Shown piece after piece: positions 44,911 to 56,000 of a DNA stretch of 64,000 bases (position 1 is its first letter; each line of letters opens with the position of its first letter). Under the pieces are notes generated by a model. The model was given only the letters and a program-made list of their open reading frames with translations, was not told the origin of the DNA and made no database searches. Source of the DNA: Candidatus Phaeomarinobacter ectocarpi (GTDB lineage Bacteria; Pseudomonadota; Alphaproteobacteria; CGMCC-115125); NCBI RefSeq assembly GCF_000689395.1, contig NZ_HG966617.1, positions 2,416,221 to 2,480,220 of the forward strand, read 5' to 3'. Position numbers and translations under genes: made by a program.

Positions 44911-46790
44911 GCAGCACCTCCTGCCTGAGCGGCTGCATCCCGATTGGTTTCTTCGCCCTGCGCCGTAGCCGCATCAGCGTCAGCTTCTGTCGCAGCCTCC
45001 GGTTCCACGGCCTGGCGTTGCGGGGCAAATTCGTGGTTGAGCCGCGCCCGCCCCTTGCGGATAGAGATCACGCGATCGGCCAGCCGAATGAGCGACGGCC
45101 GATGGCTGACGGCGATGATCGTGATTTTGCCTTTGAGCTCCATCAGTGCATCTGTCAGTTGGGTGTCTGCCTTGCGGTCAAGTCCGGCATTGGCTTCATC
45201 AAAGAGCAGAATGCGGGCATCACGCGCCAGGGCGCGGGCAATCACAATGCGTTGCATCATGCCGCCGGGGAGTTCATCGGAAATGCCCTGACTGACTTCT
45301 GTGTCATAGCCCTGCGGCAGCCGGTGAATGTCTTCCTCAAGGCCGATCATCCGCGCAGCTTCACGCGCGCGGTCAATGGCATCGCCTTCGCGAAACATCG
45401 TGAGGTTCTCTAGAATGGTGCCTTTGAAGAGCGTTGCCATGGCCGGCATGTACGCAATGTCCAGCGCCAGGTCGTCGCGCCGCGCGCCGCTTGCCTCATA
45501 TTGGTCAATGAAGACCTGCCCCTCATCAGGCGCCAGCTCACCCATGATCATTTTGAGCAGCGTCGACTTACCGTCGCCTTCAGGCCCCGTAAGGGCAAGC
45601 ATCTCGCCGGGCTTCACAATAAGGCTGAACTTGTCGAGAAGGGCATCACCCTCGCCATAGCGGAAAGTGACGTCGCGGAACGACACGTTGCCCTTGAGGT
45701 CGTCGATGCGGACAGGTTCGCTTTGCGGCGCCGCGTCCATTTCCTGAAGTTCGGCCACCTGCGCCCGCGCAACATCAAGGCTTTGGAGTTGCGTCCATAC
45801 GCTCATCCCCTTGAGAAGAGGCTGCAACGCCCGACCACCCAGCAATGTGCAGGCAGCCAATCCGCCCACGGACAATGACCCGCCAATCACCAGCAAGGCC
45901 CCGGCAGAGACAATCAGGATCATGGTGAGGTTGGAGATGATGCCACCGATGGTCTGAACCAAATTGCCCAGAACGATGGATTTGTAGGCAGATCCCGCGC
46001 CCGTGCTCTGCAGCCGCTCGTAGCGGCGCTGCATCTGCGGCTCCATGGCCATGCTCTTGATCGTCTGGATGCCTGACAGCGCTTCAATGATGAAGCTGTA
46101 GCGGCGGTCATCAAGCTCGGCGCGCTGGGCCTGGCGTTCCTTGAGCGCACGCCCGGCAAAGATGGAAACCACCGCCAGCAACGCAATCATGGCCAGAGGG
46201 ACGAGTACCACCGGCCCACCAATGACAAAGATCAGTCCAAGGAAGATAAACAGGAATGGCAGGTCCACCAGCAGCAGCCGGGACTGCCCGCCGTAAAACT
46301 CTCGCAATGTATCGATGGCCTGCAATCGGTCCAGGTGGACACCGGGAGGTGCCTTTTCGATTTCCGCCGGGCTTGCATATAGAAACCGGCCAACCAGTTC
46401 CGTCGCGGTTCGATGCTCAAACTGTGCAGCAGCCCACCCCACCACATGGGCGCGGGCGATCTTCAACGTGGCATCAAGAACCAGGACGACGGCGAGACCA
46501 CCCAGCAGCAACCCGAAAGTACCAAGCGCCTCGTTAGGAAGAATACGGTCATACACCTGCAGAATGACCATGGGCAGACCAAGCGCCAGGATGTTGATGG
46601 CGAGCGAAGACACCCAGACAGCACGGCTCAGCCGAGGCGGCACGACACCGCTCTCGCTGTCCTCAGCCCCAAAGCCCATTTTCCGCATAAGACTTTGCTT
46701 TACGGTAGGCGGGGTATCAGCTGCTTGCTCTTCCACTGACGGAAAATCCAATTCGGGTTCTCTCGATCCCCGATTGGTAAACGTCAACAT
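44907..46790 (-). CDS. Type I secretion ABC exporter subunit (partner half)
   Basis: A 627-residue half-transporter without a C39-like domain: a polar N-terminus of about 55 residues, a six-helix permease (about 60-330), then an NBD. Walker A GPEGDGKST, Walker B ILLFDEA and switch His (AVSHRPS) are intact, but the Q-loop glutamine appears to be Ala (YMPAMATLF) and the signature is LPGGM. It is followed with ATGA overlap by a second ABC gene whose defects lie elsewhere, suggesting an obligate heterodimer. It ends in an Ala/Glu-rich tail of about 40 residues. It leads the secretion operon. Confidence 0.92.
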   Translation of the reverse strand: MLTFTNRGSREPELDFPSVEEQAADTPPTVKQSLMRKMGFGAEDSESGVVPPRLSRAVWVSSLAINILALGLPMVILQVYDRILPNEALGTFGLLLGGLAVVLVLDATLKIARAHVVGWAAAQFEHRTATELVGRFLYASPAEIEKAPPGVHLDRLQAIDTLREFYGGQSRLLLVDLPFLFIFLGLIFVIGGPVVLVPLAMIALLAVVSIFAGRALKERQAQRAELDDRRYSFIIEALSGIQTIKSMAMEPQMQRRYERLQSTGAGSAYKSIVLGNLVQTIGGIISNLTMILIVSAGALLVIGGSLSVGGLAACTLLGGRALQPLLKGMSVWTQLQSLDVARAQVAELQEMDAAPQSEPVRIDDLKGNVSFRDVTFRYGEGDALLDKFSLIVKPGEMLALTGPEGDGKSTLLKMIMGELAPDEGQVFIDQYEASGARRDDLALDIAYMPAMATLFKGTILENLTMFREGDAIDRAREAARMIGLEEDIHRLPQGYDTEVSQGISDELPGGMMQRIVIARALARDARILLFDEANAGLDRKADTQLTDALMELKGKITIIAVSHRPSLIRLADRVISIRKGRARLNHEFAPQRQAVEPEAATEADADAATAQGEETNRDAAAQAGGAA

Positions 46791-47077
46791 TTTCTACTTA
46801 GTTAATTCAAATTTTAATGGCCGCAGTTTTGGGCCAAAAACACACACCCTGTAAGTTGCGCAAAGCGGTAAATACACGCATTGGGAGAGAAATTTCCCGG
46901 CCGCTCTTTACCAGTTCCTTAAAGCAAGACTTAACCGGTCTTGTTTCAAACTGTTCTCAACACTGAGGGAAGTTGCGTCCGCCGTTTGCCGGCCTTTTCG
47001 GCAACAGGCGCATCGCCTCTCACAAGACGCCACTCCAGAAAGTTTGGGCGGCGTATGTTTTGAACAGGAGTTCGAGT
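46791..47077. promoter_or_regulatory. Divergent promoter region of the secretion locus
   Basis: A 287-bp A+T-richer gap between the ABC exporter operon (leftward) and the giant adhesin gene (rightward). It contains an inverted repeat CAAGAC (46925-46930) / GTCTTG (46938-46943) with partly matching flanks, about 135 bp before the adhesin start. I could not place promoter boxes with confidence. Shared control of exporter and substrate is likely from the layout. Confidence 0.5.
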
Positions 47078-50000
47078 ATGGCTGACGGTCAGGACACCAA
47101 CAGCACCCCTAGCCCGAAAAAAGACAGCGACGCTGCCGAAGCGTTCCGTCTGGACAGTGCCAATGCCACTGCCCGCGACGAAGCGGTTGAACGTGCGCGC
47201 GACTATGGCTCTCTCGATGTCCTGCAGGGGGAAAGTGACCCCGCAAATCCCAACATCCACACAGGGACCCGTGTCCCCCTGGATCCGGGCACGACAGATG
47301 GCACCGTTGGAGCACCCAACACAGATACCGCCTTTGTTGGCTCAAGTGTGACACCTGAAGGCGCATCTACCGGAGGCAATAACGGCAACCTCGGTACCAC
47401 GAGCGGCGCCGTCTCCTATACAGAGACATCGATTGAACCCACCGACGTCCCCCCCGCCGCGACTCTTGAAAACACAGACCTTGATGAGACGCTGACCACC
47501 GGCATTTCCACGCTGGAAGCGCTGACCGACCGCATCGCACGGCTGGCCGACAACCCGAATGGCGGACAGGGCGCGGAAGCAGAGACAACGGCCGCAGCGG
47601 CACAAGATGCAGCACAGGCCCCTGTGTTGCCGGAAAATGACGACGACACGGAAATCGTCAACCGTCCGCCAACAGACATTCTGCTCGACAATGCCGGCGT
47701 CTTTGAAAATGCAGCGCCAGGTACCGTTGTGGCTGTTCTCAGCGCAATTGATCCGGATTCAGGTGAAGTCTTCACCTATGAGATCGTCGGTTCATCGGAC
47801 ATGTTCGAGATTGTCGGCAATGCCGTTCTCGTCAAGGAAGGCGCTGTCCTCGATCATGAGGCGTTGGCCTCCGTTGACCTGCCCCTGCGCGTGACGGACA
47901 GCTCAGGAAATGTCTACTTCGAGACGGTAACCCTGGACATCGTGGACGTCAACGAAGTTGCGACGGACATCGCACTGGACAACACCAATATTGCTGAAAA
48001 CGCCGCGGGTGGCGTTGTTGGCACACTCTCCACCACGGACCAGGACGCCGGTGACACCCATACCTATGCGGTGTCTGATGATCGCTTTGAAGTGGTGGGC
48101 GGACAGCTCAAGCTCAAAGACGGCGTCGCGCTTGATCATGAAGCCGCAGAAACAATTTCCATCGACGTGACGACCACGGACACAGGAGGCCTTTCATACA
48201 CAGAAACCTTCACTGTCGCTGTCGATGACGTCAATGAAGTCGCCACTGACATTACCCTCGATAACACAAGTGTGGCTGAAAACACTGCAGGTGCCGTGAT
48301 CGGCACCCTGTCCACCACAGACCAGGATGCAGGCGACACCCACAGCTATTCTGTGTCTGACGCCCGTTTTGAAGTCGTCGACGGCGAGCTGAAGCTGAAA
48401 GACGGCGTGGCGCTTGATCATGAAGCCAGCGACAGCATCTCAATTGATGTCACCACAACCGACGCCGGTGGCCTGAGCCGTACCGAGACGTTCAACATCT
48501 CAGTCGGCGACGTCAATGAAGTTGCAACTGACATCGCCCTGGACAACACGTCGGTTGCCGAAAACGCAGCTGGCGCAATCATTGGGAACCTGTCAACGAC
48601 AGATCCCGATGCAGGAGACACTCACAGCTACTCAGTCTCTGACACACGCTTCGAAGTCGTCGACGGTCAGCTGAAATTGAAAGACAGCGTGGCGTTGGAT
48701 CATGAGTCCGGCGACAGCATCTCCATCGATGTTACGACAACGGACGCTGGCGGCCTGAGCCGCACCGAAACATTTAGCGTGGCCGTTGGCGACGTGAATG
48801 AAGTTGCCACGGACATTGCGCTCGACAACACAACTGTTGCCGAGAATGCAGCCGGTGCCGTCATCGGCACCCTGACGACGACTGACGTGGATGATGGCGA
48901 TACGCACACCTACTCCGTTTCAGATGCCCGCTTTGAAGTTGTTGATGGCAATCTGAAGCTGAGGGACGGCGTCGCGCTCGACCATGAAGCTGGCGACAGT
49001 GTGTCCATCGACGTGACAACAACCGATGCTGGCGGCCTGTCACGCACCGAGACATTCAACATCTCTGTCGGCGACGAAAACGAAGTCGCGACAGACATTG
49101 CACTCGACAATACGTCCGTAGCCGAAAACGCTGCTGGCGCAGTGGTCGGCACCCTGTCCACGACAGATGTGGATGACAGCGACACGCACAGCTATGCCGT
49201 GTCTGACAACCGGTTCGAAGTCGTTGACGGCCAGCTGAAACTGAAAGATGGCGTCGCGCTCGACCATGAAGCAGGCGACAGCGTTTCCATCGACGTCACA
49301 ACCACAGATGCTGGCGGCCTGTCACGCACAGAGACATTCAACATCTCTGTCGGCGACGAAAACGAAGTCGCGACAGACATTGCACTCGACAATACGTCCG
49401 TAGCCGAAAATGCTGCCGGAGCTGTCGTTGGAGCGCTTTCCACGACAGACGTGGATGATGGCGATACCCATACCTACACCGTATCCGACGCTCGCTTCGA
49501 GGTTGTCGACGGCAATCTGAAGCTCAAGGACGGCGTATCTCTTGATCATGAGACCACCGACAGTGTGTCCCTTGATGTCATCACCACAGATGCAGGAGGC
49601 CTGAGCCGTACGGAAACCTTCAACATCTCAGTTGGCGACGTAAATGAAGCGCCAATGGATATTGCGCTGAATGACGGCACATTTGCGCCTGCCGATTTTT
49701 CAGGACAGGACGGCGATAGCTCCGGCACCAGCATCAGTGAGCGCGGTCTTGAAACAGACCAGGCCGTCGTCTCGATCTCGTTCACGACAGCTGACAATAC
49801 GAGCGGGGCGCAGACCCTGTTTGAAACAGGTGGCAGCGGCACCGGCCTCAACATCGTCATCGAAGACGGTCAGCTCAATGTATATGCGGGCTCCGGCAAC
49901 AATCTCGAGCTGAGTGTGCCGATTGACGGCGAGACCTCCTACAACATGGCACTGGAGCTCGACAAAACGAGCAATACGCTCAAGCTCCTTCTGTCCGATG

Positions 50001-53000
50001 ATCTGAGCCCGGGCGAGATGACGGAGGCCAATAGCCTTGCCGCCTCAAGAACCGACTGGACCGATACCGACTGGGACGGTGGCGACAATCTGGCTATTGG
50101 CAATGCATCCGGCAGCACTCAGGGCAGCGTTGGCGGAGACTTCCTTGGCACCATCGATGGGCCGGGCGTTCGCGTATTCGCGGATTCAGATCTGAATGAC
50201 GTCAACCAGCTGGAACAATCCAACGCCTCCATCAACGAAAATGATGCAGGTGCTGTTGTGGGAGATCTGTCCACATCTGATGTAGATGCTGGTGATACGC
50301 ACACCTACACAGTCTCGGACAATCGCTTTGAAGTCGTAGACGGACAGCTCAAGCTCAAGGATGGTGTCTCACTGGACCATGAAACCGAAAGCACGGTTTC
50401 CATGGATGTGACGACCACTGATTCAGGTGGTCTGACCCATACCGAAACCTTCACGGTTGCCATCGACGACGTGAACGAAGCACCCGTTGACATCACGCTC
50501 AGCGACGCGGATTACATCAGCGCTGACTATAACGGCCAGGACGGCGACAGCTCCTCCGACAGCATCAGCGATCGGGGTCTTGAAACGGATTCCGCCGTCG
50601 TAGCCGTCTCGTTCACAACTTCGGAAGACACCGGCGGCGCGCAGACCCTGTTTGAAACAGGTGGTGGCGGAACCGGCCTCAACGTCGTGATTGAGGATGG
50701 TCAGCTCAACATCTATGCGGGCTCAGGAAACAACCTGGAACTGAGCGTGCCTGTTGATGGCGCCACGTCTTACAACCTGGCTCTCGAGCTCGACAAAACC
50801 AGCAATACACTGAAACTCCTGCTGTCAGACGAGCTATCCCCCGGTGACATGACCGAGGCGAACAGCCTGGTTGCATCAAAGACCGACTGGAACGACAGCG
50901 ATTGGGACGGTGGCGACACAATGAGTGTCGGCCATACGACCAGCAGCACCCAGGGCGGCGTTGGCGGCGAGTTTCTTGGCACCATCGACGGACCCGGTGT
51001 CCGCGTGTTTGCCAATGCTGACCTGGACTCCATCAAGGCAAACGGTGTCGGCGGTACGGTTGAAGAGAACGAAGCCGGCGCCGTGGTTGGCAAGCTCTCC
51101 ACAACAGATGTGGATGCTGGCGATAGCCACTCATATGCCGTGTCTGACGACCGTTTCGAAGTTGTCGGCGGCCAGCTGAAGCTGAAAGATGGCGTATCCC
51201 TCGACCATGAAACAGCTGAGAGCGTTGCCGTCGATGTCACAACCACCGACACCGGCGGCCTGTCGCACACAGAAACGTTCACCGTCACCGTTGGTGATGC
51301 AAACGAAGCCGCCTCAGACATCAACCTCGACAACACTTCTGTTGCTGAGAATGCCGCTGGTGCCGTCGTCGGCACCCTGTCAACGACTGACACGGACTCC
51401 GGCGATACGCACACCTACTCCGTTTCAGATGCCCGCTTTGAAGTTGTTGATGGCAATCTGAAGCTGAAGGACGGCGTCGCGCTCGACCATGAAGCGGGCG
51501 ACAGTGTTTCCATCGACGTCACAACAACCGATGCTGGCGGCCTGTCACGCACCGAGACATTCAACATCTCTGTCGGCGACGTGAACGAAGTCGCCACCGA
51601 CATTGCGCTCGACAATACGTCTGTTGCTGAAAACGCGGCTGGCGCTGTCATTGGCACCCTGTCCACGACAGATGTGGATGACGGCGACACGCACAGCTAT
51701 GCCGTGTCTGACAACCGGTTCGAAGTTGTCGACGGTCAGCTGAAGCTGAAAGATGGTGTCGCACTCGATCATGAAGCTGGTGACAGCGTTTCCATCAACG
51801 TCACAACCACCGATGCTGGCGGCCTGTCACGCACCGAGACATTCAACATCTCTGTCGGCGACGAAAACGAAGTCGCGACAGACATTGCACTCGACAATAC
51901 GTCCGTAGCCGAAAATGCGGCCGGTGCTGTCGTTGGAGCGCTTTCCACAACAGACGTGGATGATGGCGATACCCATACCTACACCGTGTCCGATGCTCGC
52001 TTTGAGGTTGTCGACGGCAATCTGAAGCTCAAGGACGGCGTGTCTCTTGATCACGAAGCCGGCGAGAGCATTTCCATCGACGTTACAACCACGGACGCAG
52101 GCGGCCTTTCCCGTACAGAAAGCTTTGATATCGCAGTTGGCGATGTCAACGAAGTCGCGACCGACATTGCACTCGACAATACCTCCGTTGCGGAAAACGC
52201 AGCCGGGGCTGTCGTTGGCACCCTGTCCACTACTGATGCAGACGACGGTGACACACACAGCTACGCCGTTTCCGACAGCCGCTTTGAAGTGGTTGATGGC
52301 GAATTGAAACTGAAGGACGGCGTCGCGCTCGATCATGAAGCAGGCGACAGCGTTTCCATCGACGTGACGACAACCGATGCAGGTGGCTTGAGCCGGACGG
52401 AGACATTCAACATCTCTGTAGGCGATGTGAATGAAGTCGCCACCGACATTGCGCTCGACAATACGTCCGTTGCTGAAAATGCCGCCGGTGCCGTGGTTGG
52501 CACCCTGTCGACCACCGATGTGGATGATGGCGACACACATAGCTATAGCGTTTCCGACAGCCGCTTCGAAGTGGTTGATGGCGAGCTGAAGCTCAAGGAC
52601 GGCGTCAGCCTTGATCACGAATCCGGTGACAGCGTCTCCCTTGACGTGACGACCACTGATGCAGGTGGCCTTGCACGCACCGAGACTTTCAACATCACCG
52701 TCGGCGATGCGAATGAAGTTGCCTCGGACATCGCCCTGGACAACACCTCCGTCGCGGAGAATGCGGCCGGTGCCGTAGTCGGTAGCCTGTCAACCACCGA
52801 TGTAGATGATGGCGACACACATAGCTACAGCGTCTCCGACGCTCGCTTTGAGGTGGTCGACGGAGAACTGAAGCTCAAGGACGGCGTCTCGCTCGATCAC
52901 GAAGCCGGTGACAGCGTCTCCCTTGACGTCACAACCACGGACGCAGGCGGCCTGTCACGCACAGAGACGTTCAACATCTCCGTGGGCGACGTGAATGAAG

Positions 53001-56000
53001 TCGCCACGGATATCGCCCTGGACAATACGTCTGTTGCTGAAAATGCCGCTGGCGCTGTGGTCGGCACGCTCTCCACAACGGATGTGGATGATGGCGACAC
53101 ACACAGCTACGCCGTTTCCGACAACCGTTTTGAGGTTGTGGATGGCGAACTGAAGCTCAAGGACGGTGTAAGCCTTGACCACGAAAGTGGCGACAGCATC
53201 TCGCTTGATGTGACAACAACAGATGCAGGTGGTTTGGCCCGCACAGAGACATTCAACATCTCTGTCGGCGACGAAAACGAAGTCGCCACGGATATCGCCC
53301 TCGACAACACCTCAGTTGCCGAGAACGCAGCCGGTGCTGTGGTCGGCACTCTGTCCACCACCGACGCAGATGATGGCGACACGCACAGCTACGCGGTTTC
53401 CGACACCCGCTTTGAGGTGGTCGACGGAGAACTGAAGCTCAAGGATGGCGTATCGCTGGACCATGAAGCAGGCGACAACATCTCCATTGATGTCACCACA
53501 ACAGATGCAGGCGGTCTGTCCCGCACAGAGAGCTTCGACATCGCGGTTGGCGATGTAAACGAAGTTGCGACCGACATCGCTTTGGACAACACAACTGTTG
53601 CCGAGAACAACGCTGGCGCCGTCATTGGCAATCTGGCCACAACAGATCCCGACGCAGGTGACACCCACAGCTATTCAGTCTCAGACAACCGCTTTGAGGT
53701 CGTTGATGGCGAACTGAAGCTCAAGGATGGCGTAAGCCTCGACAGCAATGATGCGGGCACTGTCTCCATCGACGTCACCACGACGGATGCCGGCGGGCTG
53801 TCTCGCACGGAGAGTTTTGACATTGCGGTCAGCAACGTCAACGAAGCTGCGACCGACATCTCCCTGGACAATACGTCCGTGGCTGAAAACGCCGCTGGCG
53901 CTGTCGTTGGCACCTTGTCTACAACTGACGCGGATGTGGGCGACACGCACACATACACCGTCTCCGACGCTCGCTTTGAAGTGGTCGATGGCGAGTTGAA
54001 ACTGAAAGACGGCGTGTCTCTTGATCACGAAGCTGGTGACAGCGTTTCAATCGATGTCACCACGACGGATGCCGGAGGTCTGTCTTTCACAGAGAGCTTT
54101 GACATTGCCGTTGGCGACGTCAATGAAGTCGCGACGGACATCGCGCTGGACAATACGTCCGTTGCCGAGAATGCCGCAGGCGCCGTTGTCGGCACCCTGT
54201 CCACAACAGACGTGGATGATGGCGACACCCACAGCTACAGCGTGTCCGACGCCCGGTTTGAAGTCGTCGACGGTGAGCTGAAGCTGAAAGACGGCGTGTC
54301 TCTTGATCACGAAGCTGGTGACTCTGTCTCGATTGACGTGACTACCACCGATGCTGGTGGCCTGAGCCGTACAGAATCCTTCTCGATCACAGTCGGTGAT
54401 GAGAACGAGGTTGCAACCGACATTGCACTCGACAACACGTCAGTGGCAGAAAATGCCGCAGGTGCCGTCGTTGGCACCCTGTCGACAACTGATCCTGATG
54501 CGGGCGACACCCACAGCTACAGTGTGTCCGACACCCGCTTTGAGGTGGTCGATGGCGAATTGAAACTGAAAGACGGTGTCAGCCTCGACCATGAAGCCGG
54601 TGACAGCGTCTCCCTTGATGTCACAACCACCGATGCCGGCGGCCTGTCCCGCACCGAAACCTTCACGATTTCGGTCGGCGACGAAAACGAGGTCGCAACA
54701 GACATCAGCCTGGACAACACATCCGTTGCCGAGAACGCAGCCGGCGCCGTGGTCGGCACTCTCTCCACCACAGATGTGGATGATGGCGACACCCACAGCT
54801 ATGCCGTCTCCGACAATCGCTTTGAGGTTGTCGATGGTGAGTTGAAGCTCAAGGACGGCGTGGCCCTTGATCACGAAGCTGGCGACAGCATTTCCATCAA
54901 CGTCACCACAACAGACGCGGGTGGCCTGTCACGCACCGAGAGCTTCGACATTGCTGTTGGCGATGTAAACGAAGTTGCTACGGACATCAGCCTCGACAAC
55001 ACAACGGTTGCCGAGAATGCAGCAGGTGCCGTGGTTGGCACCCTGTCCACAACCGATGTGGATGACGGCGATACCCATAGCTATGCCGTCTCGGACAATC
55101 GCTTTGAAGTGGTTGACGGTGAACTGAAACTGAAAGACGGCGTCAGCCTTGATCATGAAGCCGGTGACAGTGTCTCCATCGATGTAACAACCACGGATGC
55201 AGGCGGCCTCTCGCGGACAGAGACATTCAACATCTCCGTTGGTGACGAAAACGAGGTTGCAACCGACATTGCCCTCGACAACACGTCAGTGGCCGAGAAT
55301 GCTGCCGGTGCTGTTGTTGGCGCTCTTTCAACAACCGATGCAGATGCTGGCGACACCCATACCTACACAGTCTCAGACAACCGATTTGAGGTCGTTGACG
55401 GCAACCTGAAGCTCAAGGACGGCGTGGCACTGGATCACGAGGCTGGCGACAGCATTTCGATTGACGTCACCACAACGGACGCAGGCGGCTTGTCCCGCAC
55501 CGAAAGCTTCGACATTGCCGTTAGTGATGTGAACGAAGTTGCGACGGACATCAGCCTGGACAACACAACTGTCGCCGAGAATGCAGCAGGCGCCGTGGTC
55601 GGCACCCTGTCCACAACCGACGTAGATGAGGGCGACACACATAGCTACGCTGTCTCCGACACTCGCTTTGAGGTTGTCGACGGCGAGCTGAAGCTGAAAG
55701 ACGGCGTCTCGCTCGACCACGAAGCGGGCGACAGCGTCTCAATCGACGTCACAACCACCGATGCAGGTGGCCTGTCGCGCACGGAGACGTTCAACATATC
55801 CGTAGGCGATGTGGACGAAATTGCGTCTGCACCAACCCTGGATATCGGTGACACCACGCGCACAGTCTTCTCCGAGGACTTCGAGAGTTGGACTGGATCA
55901 GTCGTAGACGAAGGCGGCGATCACATTGCGGCTCAGAACGGCTGGTCCTCGGATGGCGTTGTAGAAGTCCGCGACACTGGAGCTGGGGGCAACGGCTCAG

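Noticed and set aside
46915-46934. Possible CtrA box (TTAA...TTAA) upstream of the adhesin gene
   Set aside because: The spacing is 8 bp, while the CtrA consensus needs 7, so it does not fit well enough to list as a site.
47078-47662. LapG-type cleavage and retention module in the adhesin N-terminus
   Set aside because: An alanine-rich TAAA stretch is present, but the retention-module pattern is not recognisable and no lapD/lapG genes are in the window.
47900-55900. Many minus-strand open frames spaced 282 bp apart inside the adhesin gene
   Set aside because: They are antisense shadows of the tandem repeats: same spacing, same Thr/Ser/Ala-rich artefact sequences, no start signals.
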